Of a stretch of DNA of 64,000 bases, positions 8,471-16,499 are shown in pieces (the first letter of the stretch is position 1; each line of letters begins with the position of its first letter). The stretch covers positions 434,001-498,000 of the forward strand of contig JAPZTW010000002.1 of assembly GCA_027533105.1 (NCBI GenBank). The letters run 5' to 3'. The notes under the pieces were generated by a model, which searched no databases, was not told where the DNA came from, and worked only from the letters and a program-made list of their open reading frames with translations. This DNA comes from Sphingomonadaceae bacterium. Its GTDB lineage: Bacteria; Pseudomonadota; Alphaproteobacteria; Sphingomonadales; Sphingomonadaceae. Position numbers and translations under genes: made by a program.

Positions 8471-9385
8471 ATGAATCTTCGACAGCTTGAGGCGTTCCGT
8501 GCCGTGATGTTGTCGGGTTCGGTGACGCAGGCTGCGTCCGCGCTCCATATTTCCCAACCCGCAGTGAGCAAATTGCTGGCCGACCTGGAATATCAGGTCG
8601 GTTTCAAACTGTTCGTCCGATCCAAGGGCGTTGCGCTCACGGTGACCCCTGAAGCCGACATCTTTTTCCATGAGGTTGAGCGGAGTTTTGCCGGGATTGC
8701 TGTGCTGAAACGCGCTGCCGAGGATATCCGTAACACTTCGACCGGAACCCTTCGTATTGCGGCTCTGCCTGCGCTGGCCGTCAGTTTTCTGCCTGCGGTC
8801 ATCACCACGTTTCGATCCCGCCACCCGGGTGTTTCCATTCAGCTGCAAACGCGCAGTTCGTCGACAGTCAGGCAATGGATGGCCAACCAGCAATTCGACA
8901 TCGGCCTGGCTACGCCGGCACGGGAACTGCCTGGGATCACGATGGCGCCGTTCGTCAAATGCTACGGAGCATGTGTCCTGCCACCTGGCCACCTGCTCGC
9001 CAGCAAGGACAGCATTTCGCCTGCCGATCTGCGGGGCGAGCGCTTCATCTCGCTCGCGCTCGAGGACCGGACTCGTCATCGGATCGATCGCATCTTCGAG
9101 GACGCAGGGGTCGAACGCGACCTGATTATTGAGACGCAATATGCGATGACGATCTGTGCGCTGGTTCTGCAAGGACTCGGCTGCTCCATACTCAATCCCA
9201 TTACCGCCGCCGACTATACCGATCGGGGGCTTGCCGTCCGACCCTTCAAGCCAGACGTCGCGTTCGATTATATGCTGTTCACGTCTCAGCTGCGGCCGGT
9301 CTCGCAAGTGGCGCAGGCGTTTATCGCGACCCTCGAACAACACCGGGACGCCTTCCTGAAAACGGGGCGCGTGACACTGGACTAG
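8471..9385 (+). CDS. LysR-family transcriptional regulator
   Basis: A 304-residue protein with an N-terminal winged helix (MNLRQLEAFRAVMLSGSVTQ, AASALHISQPAVSKLLADLE) and a periplasmic-binding-protein-like effector domain from about residue 90. It is transcribed away from the metC-like operon across a 67-bp gap with an inverted repeat, so it most likely controls that operon and perhaps the TonB receptor gene. Its stop codon shares the palindrome CTAG (9382-9385) with the stop of the convergent receptor gene. The inducer is unknown; an amino acid from the operon pathway is the natural guess. Confidence 0.9.
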   Translation: MNLRQLEAFRAVMLSGSVTQAASALHISQPAVSKLLADLEYQVGFKLFVRSKGVALTVTPEADIFFHEVERSFAGIAVLKRAAEDIRNTSTGTLRIAALPALAVSFLPAVITTFRSRHPGVSIQLQTRSSSTVRQWMANQQFDIGLATPARELPGITMAPFVKCYGACVLPPGHLLASKDSISPADLRGERFISLALEDRTRHRIDRIFEDAGVERDLIIETQYAMTICALVLQGLGCSILNPITAADYTDRGLAVRPFKPDVAFDYMLFTSQLRPVSQVAQAFIATLEQHRDAFLKTGRVTLD

Positions 9386-11853
9386 AACTTGGCTGTGCCA
9401 CGCAGATACCAGAAACCGCCGTTAAAACCGGTCGGAGCGAACCGAAGATAGCGAATGCCGTTATTGATCTGCGATTGCCGAGCTTCGACATCGGGAAAGT
9501 TATCAAACACATTTTCGCCGCCGACCGCGATCTTGAACATGTCGTTGATCTTATACGATGCCTCCAAATCAACCAGCATTTCGGCACCGCCAGTCTGGTC
9601 AGCTGCCAGATTCGCGCCGTAGTCGGTCCATTTCCCGTAATAGTTGGCCCGCGCGATAAAGCCGAAGCGATCGCCCTCATAGTCAAACGAAGCGTTGCCT
9701 TTCCACTTCGGAACGAAGCCTTCGAGTTCGAGCAGCCGTTCGCGATCGGCGCTGATCACAGGCGAAGCCCTGATAACATCGGTCTTGGTGTAATTCCCGT
9801 TGAGACCGAACGTCGCTTTGCCGCCAGCCAGATCGAAGCGGATCGTCAGCACCGCGTCCACGCCTTGCGTCCGGCTATCGAACGAGTTGGTAAAGAAGCT
9901 GACCTGCTGGAATGAATCGCCACCCGGAATACCAAGCGCTGCAAGCTGCGCTCGTTGCGCGGCAGTCAGATTAAAGTTTCCTGAAACCGCAATGCGATCT
10001 TCCACCTTGATGTTGAAATAGTCGAGTGTGAAGGTGATCGCGCTGCTCGGTTTGATGACGATGCCACCAGCGAAGTTGAACGACTTTTCAGGCTTCAAGG
10101 ACGTTGCGCCGAAAAACTGGGCGACGGGATTGTTCGGTGCGATGATGCCGGACGTGAGCGGCGCGCCGGTCACAGAATCGATATTCGTTTGCACCTGAGA
10201 CGCGTTCGACTGTCCTGGCGTAGGCGCGCGGAACCCGGTGTTTACCGAACCCCGAACCGCGAACACGTCGGAAAAATCGTAGCGACCGCTTACCTTCCAT
10301 GTAAACCGCGATCCGAAATCGGAATAATTCTCATAGCGCCCCGCAAGGCCCATCTGGAACGCATCGGTCAAATTGCCTTCGAGCGAGGTATACGCGGCCC
10401 AGTTGCTCCGACTGAATTCGCCAGCCTGAATCGGGCTGAAGCCGGGGAAGCCGTTCGAGCCTACCGGGAGTCCGGTGCGGAGGCCAGTGTCCGGGTCGAT
10501 CAGCGACGCGAACGGCCCAACCTGCCACGAAGCGAGATCGCCGACCGTGATTTCGTAGGTCTCTTTTCGATATTCGAGGCCACCAGCGAGCGTCAGTGGA
10601 TCGGCAGCACCGATGTTGATCGGATAGGTGAGGTCCAGATTGAAGGCGAGTTCGCGCTGTTCGAGCTGCCCAGGCTTGAATGAGGTTGGTGAAGTTAGCC
10701 CGAGGGATGGATTGACCGTGTTGTCGATGCGGTAGGACGCATGGTTTTGGCCGTATGATGCACTGACGTCATAGGTTAGCCCCGAGCCGAATTCGCCCTT
10801 GAGGCCTGCGGCGAGAGCCGCATCGGTGATCGTCGCGCCGAAGTCGGGCGTAAAGCCGCCCGGATAGTTTTGCCGGAAGCTGAAGCGCGGGCCGCCTGCC
10901 ACATTTGTCGTCGGAATCGACGTTGCAATGAACGTCGTATTCGGGTTGCGATAGAAGAACGCCGTTGTCCCCTTGCTCCAGCTGTAGTTGCCGAAGGTAT
11001 AAAAATCCATGTTGTCGGACAGTTCCAAGCCCGCATTTACGAAGATGCGCGCGGCCTCGGTTTTCGGGTTGCCCCAACGCTGCGCCGGGACAGGCACACC
11101 TTGCACGCCTGCATTGATGAGCGCCTGCGCATCCGGGCGCTGGATACCCCGCGAGGTCGTATCGCTGTTGACATACTCACCGCTGATGTTGACGAACCCC
11201 ATGTCCGTGAAAGGCAGGCCCAGGTTGCCTTGAACGAGGAAATCCTGTCCGTCGCCTTCGTAATATTGGCCGTAGCGCGCGATCAGGATCCCGCCCTCAC
11301 GGTCGCGCCTCAACCCAAAGTTCAGCACACCGGCGATCGCGTCAGATCCGTAAAGTGCCGATGCACCATCACGCAATACTTCGAGCTGTCCCACGGCGAT
11401 CGACGGGATTGCGGCGAGGTCAGGCCCCTGGGAGCCTCGGATATAGGGGACGTTGGTGAACTGAACGGTCGCGCCGCGATGGCGGCGCTTGCCATTTACC
11501 AGAACAAGGGTCTGATCGGGCGGCAGGCCGCGCAGCGAGAAAGGCCGCGTGAATACAGCGCCGTCATTGCTGACGAGGCGCTGGATGTTCAGCGACGGCA
11601 CCTCGGTCCGCAGCAGATCATTCATATCCGACGCGCCTTTTTCGATCAGATCGTCGCCGCTGATGATGTCGATGGGCAGCGCCGCGTCAGCAGCCGTAAG
11701 GTCGGATCGGCGCGTGCCGGTTACGATGATTTCGCTTTGCCGAGGCTCATCCGACGACTGTGCAGCCGCAGGAGCCTCCTGCGCCATTGTCGGCGATGCT
11801 TGAAGCGCAATCGCGAATGCCCCCAAGGCTGCTCCTGCATATAATCTGGTCAT
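9382..11853 (-). CDS. TonB-dependent outer-membrane receptor
   Basis: An 823-residue receptor with signal peptide (about 1-24, ending SPTMAQ), a TonB-box region near EIIVTG, a plug domain (about 50-170: DLLRTEVPSLNIQ, VLVNGKRRHRG, IEVLRDGASALYGSDAIAG-type block) and a 22-strand beta barrel ending in aromatic FWYLRGTAKF. Plug features place it with the large vitamin/carbohydrate/peptide receptor class rather than siderophore receptors with a clear ligand signature. It converges on lysR, with which it shares a CTAG stop. Context suggests it brings a compound across the outer membrane for the APC permease and PLP enzymes. Confidence 0.9.
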   Translation of the reverse strand: MTRLYAGAALGAFAIALQASPTMAQEAPAAAQSSDEPRQSEIIVTGTRRSDLTAADAALPIDIISGDDLIEKGASDMNDLLRTEVPSLNIQRLVSNDGAVFTRPFSLRGLPPDQTLVLVNGKRRHRGATVQFTNVPYIRGSQGPDLAAIPSIAVGQLEVLRDGASALYGSDAIAGVLNFGLRRDREGGILIARYGQYYEGDGQDFLVQGNLGLPFTDMGFVNISGEYVNSDTTSRGIQRPDAQALINAGVQGVPVPAQRWGNPKTEAARIFVNAGLELSDNMDFYTFGNYSWSKGTTAFFYRNPNTTFIATSIPTTNVAGGPRFSFRQNYPGGFTPDFGATITDAALAAGLKGEFGSGLTYDVSASYGQNHASYRIDNTVNPSLGLTSPTSFKPGQLEQRELAFNLDLTYPINIGAADPLTLAGGLEYRKETYEITVGDLASWQVGPFASLIDPDTGLRTGLPVGSNGFPGFSPIQAGEFSRSNWAAYTSLEGNLTDAFQMGLAGRYENYSDFGSRFTWKVSGRYDFSDVFAVRGSVNTGFRAPTPGQSNASQVQTNIDSVTGAPLTSGIIAPNNPVAQFFGATSLKPEKSFNFAGGIVIKPSSAITFTLDYFNIKVEDRIAVSGNFNLTAAQRAQLAALGIPGGDSFQQVSFFTNSFDSRTQGVDAVLTIRFDLAGGKATFGLNGNYTKTDVIRASPVISADRERLLELEGFVPKWKGNASFDYEGDRFGFIARANYYGKWTDYGANLAADQTGGAEMLVDLEASYKINDMFKIAVGGENVFDNFPDVEARQSQINNGIRYLRFAPTGFNGGFWYLRGTAKF

Positions 11854-11916
11854 GGCCCACCCCTCTTCTATTTTCTTGCCGGTAGGTTAGGCGCACGGCG
11901 TGGGACGGACCAGAAA

Positions 11917-11945
11917 ATATCAACGGCCATTGTCATTTCGTTCAA
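11917..11945 (-). promoter_or_regulatory. Candidate sigma-70 promoter for the TonB receptor
   Basis: On the minus strand TTGAAC (11945-11940), a 17-bp spacer and TGATAT (11922-11917) lie 64 bp upstream of the receptor start. The -35 match is 4-5 of 6 and the -10 weaker. Confidence 0.4.
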
Positions 11946-12269
11946 GGTTATAATCAAATGTTATGACCCAGCACATTACCTTGGTCATTTCGAGCTTTGG
12001 TGAGGGGTGTTCGCTTGGCCGACGTATAACAATGCACGTGGCGCGTTTTGTGGGGGAATACGCTCTGCTTGACCGAGCGATTTAGGGGAAAAGGATGGCG
12101 CGGGGTTTTCGGTTTGAAGCGGTCGGTACGCGCAAGAGTGCAATTGACTGCAAGTCGATTGCATTACCTGGTGGTTGCTCAGTTTCGCGATTGGCGCACT
12201 GCCTCTTGGTCTTGCCGCAATGGCGCTGCTGTTAATGCGTCGGCCGATACGCTGCGGGCGGCGGTCGTC
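11946..12269. other. Intergenic stretch between the receptor promoter and the copper island
   Basis: About 320 bases without a convincing gene. The plus strand has an open frame from 12048 that leads into the exported protein at 12270, but its residues 1-74 look random and end in the real signal peptide. The first 60 bases are AT-rich and could hold the promoter for the rightward genes; no clear hexamer pair was identified. Confidence 0.4.
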
Positions 12270-12617
12270 ATGAAGGCTCTTGCAGCCTTTATGCTGGCGC
12301 TTTCGCTGTTCCTGCGGGCAGCGCCAATCTGCGCGAAGCCCGTGCAAGCCGATGCGACCGCGATGATGCCGGACTGCGAACAAGGTCCAAAGCATCACGG
12401 CGATAAGCCCGGTCGGAAGGGCAGTGATACGGGGCGCACGTGCCATGCCTGCGTTTACCCACCCGAAGCCAAAAGCGCTTTGAAACAGCCCTTGATGATT
12501 TTCGCGGTTCCGGTTTCTCCGGCAGCCAAACAATTGACCGGCGCTGCGCTCAAACCGCCAACACCGCCCCCGCGCGTGGCACCCACGCGAGATTTTGACA
12601 ATTCAATGGGAGTATAA
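12270..12617 (+). CDS. Exported small protein of the copper island (DUF2946-like)
   Basis: A 115-residue protein with a signal peptide (MKALAAFMLALSLFLRAAPICA) and a mature part holding PDCEQGPKHHGDK and, 18 residues later, CHACVYP. A Cys/His cluster of this kind recalls DUF2946-type proteins found next to copper genes, though the match is loose. I start at ATG 12270 because the signal peptide begins there; the frame is open upstream. It is followed 2 bases later by the Cys-rich 66-residue protein, so the two form one transcription unit. Likely periplasmic metal binding. Confidence 0.6.
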   Translation: MKALAAFMLALSLFLRAAPICAKPVQADATAMMPDCEQGPKHHGDKPGRKGSDTGRTCHACVYPPEAKSALKQPLMIFAVPVSPAAKQLTGAALKPPTPPPRVAPTRDFDNSMGV

Positions 12618-12619
12618 TC

Positions 12620-12820
12620 ATGAAAACCAAATATCTGCTGGGCGCACTTGCGCTCACCATGTCCACCGCCGCCTTCGCCGCCGAACCGGCACCAGCACCC
12701 AAAAAGGAATGCTGTTGCTGCAAGAAGGACGAGCAAGGCAAAATGGCCTGTTGCAAGGACAAGGATGAAAAGTCCGACGACCATGCAGGCCATGACATGA
12801 GTGGCATGGACCACAAATAG
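12620..12820 (+). CDS. Exported Cys/His/Met-rich small metal-binding protein
   Basis: 66 residues: signal peptide (1-20, ending AFAAE), a Cys cluster KKECCCCKKDEQ and ACCKD, then DDHAGHDMSGMDHK at the C-terminus. Four consecutive cysteines plus a second pair and a His/Met tail are suited to Cu(I) or Ag(I) binding in the periplasm. No catalytic domain. Two bases behind the preceding exported protein and 60 before the methyltransferase, all in the same direction. I do not know a named family. Confidence 0.75.
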   Translation: MKTKYLLGALALTMSTAAFAAEPAPAPKKECCCCKKDEQGKMACCKDKDEKSDDHAGHDMSGMDHK

Positions 12821-12879
12821 GTGAGGGCGCGGGGTGTGGTTCGCCATTCCCCGCGCTTCGCTTCTGGTCGCGATCCACC

Positions 12880-13530
12880 ATGTCCCAATCCAACGACTTC
12901 ACGCCCGCCGCTGGCCGCTTCCTTCCAACAAGCGCCTATGACCGGCTGCTTGCGGTTTTGACGCGCGAAGCACGGTGGCGATCCGAGCTTCTGGAAAGTC
13001 TCGCTCCACGAAACGGCGAACGCATCCTCGATGTCGGCTGCGGCACAGGCTCATTCGCCATCTTGGTGAAGCAGGCTGCGCCATATGCCGAGGTCGTCGG
13101 GATCGATCCCGATGAACATGCGCGGTGCATCGCCAAAGCCAAGGCCGCGGCTGCCGGCATCGAGATCGAATGGATGTCTGGCTTTGCCCGCGACGCGGCA
13201 AATTTTGGGCAGTTTGACAAGGTCGTCTCCAGTCTTGTCTTTCATCAAGTCCCAGTCGCCGAAAAGCAAGCAGGGCTTGCCGCCATGTTCGCCGCAGCCA
13301 AGCAAGGCGGCAGGATCATCGTCGCCGACTATGCGCGGCAGAATAGCTGGCTGATGCGACAGGCGTTCAAAATCGTCCAATCCGCAGACGGCCGCACCAA
13401 CACGCAGCCGAATGCCGATGGCTTTCTGGAAGCGGAACTTGCGCGAATTGGCGGAGTGTCGGTCACGGCGGAATGGAGCCTCGACACGCCAACGGGGACG
13501 ATTTCGATTTTCTCGCTGCTCAAGGAATAG
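12880..13530 (+). CDS. Class I SAM-dependent methyltransferase
   Basis: A 216-residue protein with the SAM-binding motif I ILDVGCGTGSFA (about 47-58), acidic loop VVGIDPDEH (about 70) and a motif near GGRIIVADYARQ (about 145). It resembles UbiE/ArsM-class small-molecule methyltransferases; it lacks the paired cysteines expected of arsenite methyltransferase, so the substrate is unknown. It lies inside the metal-binding cluster between a Cys-rich exported protein and a DUF411 protein, 5 bases before the latter, which suggests a role linked to metal stress. Confidence 0.75.
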   Translation: MSQSNDFTPAAGRFLPTSAYDRLLAVLTREARWRSELLESLAPRNGERILDVGCGTGSFAILVKQAAPYAEVVGIDPDEHARCIAKAKAAAAGIEIEWMSGFARDAANFGQFDKVVSSLVFHQVPVAEKQAGLAAMFAAAKQGGRIIVADYARQNSWLMRQAFKIVQSADGRTNTQPNADGFLEAELARIGGVSVTAEWSLDTPTGTISIFSLLKE

Positions 13531-13535
13531 AGAAT

Positions 13536-13970
13536 ATGAAAACATCGACTTTAGCAATGGCCTTAGCGCTGGTCGCAACCCCGGCGCTCGCGACGACCGA
13601 AGCGGTTATGCACCGCGATCCTGGCTGCGGATGCTGTGTCAAATGGGCGGAGCAAGTTCGCAAATCCTTCGGACGAAGCGTCAGAATCGTCGACGATGCC
13701 AATCGCCCTGCATTGCAGCGGCGGGTCGGCCTGCCGCCGCAGCTTGCGTCTTGCCACACCGCCTTCATCGACGGCATGGCTTTCGAGGGCCATGTTCCCA
13801 TCGCCGACATGAAGCGCGTCCTTGCTGCCAAGCCCAAGGGTGTGCGCGGCCTCGCGGTCGCGGGAATGCCGATTGGGTCGCCGGGGATGGAAGTGCCGGG
13901 CGTGAAAGCGGATCGCTATGCAGTAGTCGCCTTTGGTAATGGCAAGCCGTTCGTCTACGCGCGGCATTGA
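13536..13970 (+). CDS. DUF411 periplasmic metal-binding protein
   Basis: 144 residues with a signal peptide (MKTSTLAMALALVATPALA) and a thioredoxin-like DUF411 domain marked by DPGCGCCVKW, a conserved Cys (LASCHTAFIDG) and FEGHVP; the end has RGLAVAGMPIGSPGM. DUF411 proteins recur in copper and silver resistance loci and are thought to bind metal. I start at ATG 13536, 5 bases after the methyltransferase stop, because the signal peptide begins there. Confidence 0.85.
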   Translation: MKTSTLAMALALVATPALATTEAVMHRDPGCGCCVKWAEQVRKSFGRSVRIVDDANRPALQRRVGLPPQLASCHTAFIDGMAFEGHVPIADMKRVLAAKPKGVRGLAVAGMPIGSPGMEVPGVKADRYAVVAFGNGKPFVYARH

Positions 13971-14089
13971 TTGCCTCTGGTCTGCAGCCAAGAGAACGAA
14001 GCGACGCCACCGCTCGGTCAAGACCAAAATGTCGGAACGGGCTGATCTGAGCGACGTGATGCCTTCATTTCGTTGGACAATCTATTCGC

Positions 14090-14120
14090 TTGACCTTGGA
14101 CCGGGGTCCAGACCGCATAT
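14090..14120 (+). promoter_or_regulatory. MerR-type promoter and operator of the merR gene
   Basis: TTGACC (14090-14095) and GCATAT (14115-14120) are separated by 19 bp, the stretched spacing typical of MerR-family promoters. Inside the spacer is a perfect dyad TGGACC-GG-GGTCCA (14097-14110). The arrangement resembles CueR-type copper promoters. It lies 20 bp before the merR start, so it controls merR and the genes behind it. Confidence 0.7.
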
Positions 14121-14139
14121 CCTGCGATGGAGGTGATTC

Positions 14140-14589
14140 GTGCAAGGCATAAGCATAGGTTCACTGGCTCGCTCTGCGGGAGTTCGCATCGATACCGTTC
14201 GGCATTACGAACGGATTGGTCTGATGCCCGCACCGGCTCGGACCGATGCGGGATACCGATCATACGGAGCAGAGGACCGCGAGCGTTTGCGCTTCATTCG
14301 GCGCGGGCGCGATCTGGGCTTTACGCTGGCGGAAATTGGCCAGTTGCTTGCGTTGAAGGCAGACGCGACGGCATCCGCCGCCGATGTGCTTGCTTTGACC
14401 CGGGTAAAGATCGCCGATCTGCGGGCGCGTATCGAGGATCTTTCGGTCATCGAAAAAGCGCTGACCCGGTTGGCAGACGCTTGTCCGCCCGACGCGCCGA
14501 TCGACGATTGTCCGATCCTGCTGCACCTATTCGCGGTCGCGTATCCTGATGCCTCACGTCTCGGCACCTCCGCATCGACGAAGGAGTAG
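14140..14589 (+). CDS. MerR-family metal-responsive regulator (CueR/HmrR type)
   Basis: 149 residues: MerR winged helix (residues 5-72, SIGSLARSAGVRIDTVRHYE, RTDAGYRSYG), a long dimerisation helix, and a C-terminal metal loop with two cysteines eight residues apart (ACPPDAPIDDCPIL). This Cx8C spacing occurs in the CueR/CadR/PbrR group; the acidic loop leaves the metal open (Cu(I), or a divalent ion). It starts at GTG 14140 behind a strong GGAGGTGA. It precedes the four-helix-bundle Cys protein by 4 bases, so both answer to the MerR promoter. Confidence 0.9.
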   Translation: MQGISIGSLARSAGVRIDTVRHYERIGLMPAPARTDAGYRSYGAEDRERLRFIRRGRDLGFTLAEIGQLLALKADATASAADVLALTRVKIADLRARIEDLSVIEKALTRLADACPPDAPIDDCPILLHLFAVAYPDASRLGTSASTKE

Positions 14590-14593
14590 GACA

Positions 14594-14920
14594 ATGGACA
14601 TGAAAACCTGCATCAACCAGTGCCGCGCATGCGAGCAAGTCTGTCTCGAAACGCTGGCACATTGCCTTCAGCAAGGCGGGAAACACGGCGAAGCTGTACT
14701 GATCAATGCACTGCTCGACTGTATCCAATTGTGCGGCAGCTGCGCCGACCTGATGACGCGAAACTCTCCACTTCACGCCGAGCATTGTCTGCTTTGCGCC
14801 GAGGCCTGCCGCCGTTGTGCCGAGGCTTGCGAAGCGGTTGGCGGTTCTGAAATGAAGCGCTGTGCCGAGGCCTGCCGGGCCTGTGAACGCTGCTGCCGCG
14901 AGATGCACAATCATTGCTAA
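14594..14920 (+). CDS. Four-helix-bundle copper storage protein (Csp/DUF326 type), cytosolic
   Basis: 108 residues with 18 cysteines placed along predicted helices (CINQCRACEQVC, CIQLCGSC, CLLCAEACRRCAEAC, CAEACRACERCC). This is the DUF326 pattern of copper storage proteins Csp1/Csp3, which fill a four-helix bundle with Cu(I) bound by Cys thiolates. There is no signal peptide, as in cytosolic Csp3. I start at ATG 14594, just behind the merR stop. Under the MerR promoter; likely buffers Cu(I) in the cytoplasm. Confidence 0.85.
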   Translation: MDMKTCINQCRACEQVCLETLAHCLQQGGKHGEAVLINALLDCIQLCGSCADLMTRNSPLHAEHCLLCAEACRRCAEACEAVGGSEMKRCAEACRACERCCREMHNHC

Positions 14921-14927
14921 ATCATGT

Positions 14928-14957
14928 CGGCGAGGCCCGGTAATGCGGGCCTCGCCG
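14928..14957 (+). terminator. 12-bp perfect hairpin behind the Csp gene
   Basis: CGGCGAGGCCCG (14928-14939), a 6-base loop and its exact complement (14946-14957), 8 bases after the Csp stop. Only a short AT stretch follows, so it may be a weak terminator or an mRNA-protecting hairpin before the exported protein at 14981. Confidence 0.65.
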
Positions 14958-14980
14958 GATTATTCAAACAGGAGACTATC

Positions 14981-15349
14981 ATGATGAAATCAGTGTTTTT
15001 AGGGCTGGCATCCAGTCTGGCATTGGCGAGTATGTCGCCTTTCGCTACGAGCGTGGCCGCACAAGGTCTGCAACACACATTTTTGATGCGCGGCCAGGTT
15101 GTTGACGTCGGCGGAGATGGTCTTGTCGTCTGCATCGGCCGAGAGGATGGTGCACAACCGGGGCAAGTGCTCGACGTCGTTCGGGTCAGCGCTGATCTTG
15201 GCCCACGTGCACGGACCTTCCGCCGCGACAAGGTCGGGCAAATTCGCATCGAGCACATTGTCGATGCGCATTTTGCTCATGCAACCCTCATATCGGGTAG
15301 TGCTGAGAAACACGACCTGGTGGAATTACGTCGCGAAAAGAAACAATAG
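14981..15349 (+). CDS. Exported protein of unknown function
   Basis: 122 residues with a signal peptide (MMKSVFLGLASSLALASMSP, cleavage near VAAQG). The mature part is predicted mostly beta: MRGQVVDVGGDGLVVCIGRE, GAQPGQVLDVVRV and KVGQIRIEHIVDAHFAHATLI. It resembles a small barrel of the kind found in flagellar-assembly-T or OB-like periplasmic proteins, a loose analogy only. AGGAG precedes the start. It lies between two Csp-type genes and probably belongs to the metal cluster. Confidence 0.7.
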   Translation: MMKSVFLGLASSLALASMSPFATSVAAQGLQHTFLMRGQVVDVGGDGLVVCIGREDGAQPGQVLDVVRVSADLGPRARTFRRDKVGQIRIEHIVDAHFAHATLISGSAEKHDLVELRREKKQ

Positions 15350-15682
15350 CTTCGGTGACTTCGTAGCAACGACTTGGGGCGACCGGTCAGTGTTGCCGCG
15401 CTCTGCGCACTCTGACCGGGCCAAACCGCGAAGAAGGCACCGTGTTGAACGTGGTGGCTAGTATCAAACCGGCGGTGCAAGCCGCTACATAGGTATGAAG
15501 CATCGCGCGCAATTATGATGTGCGGAGAGCCGACGATTGCCCTTCGCGCTCACCCGCAAACAAGCCGTCATTCTTCAACCGTCCGCAATCGCGCGCGCTT
15601 GCCGATACGCGTAAGGCGGCCAAAGGGAACCATTCGCCCCCTGACGACTTAACCTGTCTCGCCGGCTTTCTAGGAGACGACC
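15350..15682. other. Intergenic stretch inside the copper island
   Basis: 333 bases with no convincing reading frame. AGGAG at about 15670 is the ribosome-binding site for the GTG start at 15683. No clear promoter pair or hairpin was found. Confidence 0.4.
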
Positions 15683-16066
15683 GTGAAGAGACATCTTTTG
15701 GCTCCCGCGTTATTGCTGACTCTGACCGCACCCGCCTGTGCCGAGCAGAAGGACAATCAGGCACAAGCGCAGCCCAGCACCGGCGTGAACGCGCAGGCTA
15801 AGGCCGATCCCGCCAACCCCTACATGCCCGCCGAGATGGCGATGCATGACAAGATGATGGCCGCGAAGGGCGCGGATGACGGCGAAACCTGGACGCGCAA
15901 GATGATCGAGCATCATCGCGGAGCGCTAACCATGTCGCAAATCGCGCTTAAGGAAAGCGATGACCCGATGGTTCGCCAGATGGCCCAGAAAACCATCGAC
16001 ATGCAGACCAAGGATATCGCTGAACTCAACAAGATGCTGACCGACAAGGGCTTGGCAGCGCAATAG
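15683..16066 (+). CDS. DUF305-family exported protein
   Basis: 127 residues with a lipoprotein-like or ordinary signal peptide (LLAPALLLTLTAPACAEQ), a Gln/Ala-rich linker and a DUF305 ferritin-like helical domain (AMHDKMMAAKG, MIEHHRGALTMSQIALKESDDP, DMQTKDIAELNKML). The HHRGA motif and the Met/His pattern are thought to bind metal. The start is GTG 15683 behind AGGAG. It is followed 11 bases later by the second Cys-rich bundle protein. An inactive relative lies at 1341-1785. Confidence 0.85.
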   Translation: MKRHLLAPALLLTLTAPACAEQKDNQAQAQPSTGVNAQAKADPANPYMPAEMAMHDKMMAAKGADDGETWTRKMIEHHRGALTMSQIALKESDDPMVRQMAQKTIDMQTKDIAELNKMLTDKGLAAQ

Positions 16067-16077
16067 GAAACACGATC

Positions 16078-16419
16078 ATGCACCACCAATCATCCGAGAT
16101 GCAGAACTGCATCGACGCCTGCCAGACCTGCCACATGACCTGCCTGCAAATGGCCGCGACGCACTGCCTCGAAATGGGTGGAGCTCATGTAGAGCCGGCG
16201 CACATGCGGCTGATGCTCGACTGCGCCCAGATTTGCGCGACCGCCGCCGACTTCATGGCGCGCGGCTCGGCGCATCATGCCCATATTTGCCGCGAGTGCG
16301 CCGAAATTTGCCGAGCCTGCGCCGAAAGCTGCGACCGGCTCGACGGGATGCAGGACTGCGCCGACATCTGCCGCCGCTGCGCCGAGAGTTGCGAGGCAAT
16401 GGCAAGCGAGGGAGCATGA
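16078..16419 (+). CDS. Second four-helix-bundle Cys-rich protein (Csp/DUF326 type)
   Basis: 113 residues, Cys and His rich in a helical repeat (CIDACQTCHMTCLQM, CAQICATAADF, HICRECAEICRACAESC, CADICRRCAESC). Same DUF326 class as the protein at 14594-14920 but clearly diverged and richer in His/Met near the N-terminus (MHHQSSEM). No signal peptide is visible. It directly follows the DUF305 gene and ends the rightward half of the island. Likely Cu(I) binding. Confidence 0.85.
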   Translation: MHHQSSEMQNCIDACQTCHMTCLQMAATHCLEMGGAHVEPAHMRLMLDCAQICATAADFMARGSAHHAHICRECAEICRACAESCDRLDGMQDCADICRRCAESCEAMASEGA

Positions 16420-16499
16420 CGTCGAAAGGGCAGTTGGCGCCACATGACAATCACTTGACAGACTTTGATGGCCTCCTCTCACCTTGCCTTTCCTAAGCG

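Noticed and set aside
10870..11844. 324-codon open frame opposite the TonB receptor
   Set aside because: Antisense shadow of a high-GC gene, rich in Arg and Cys, no known motif.
12048..12269. N-terminal extension of the exported protein at 12270
   Set aside because: Its residues look random and a proper signal peptide begins at ATG 12270.
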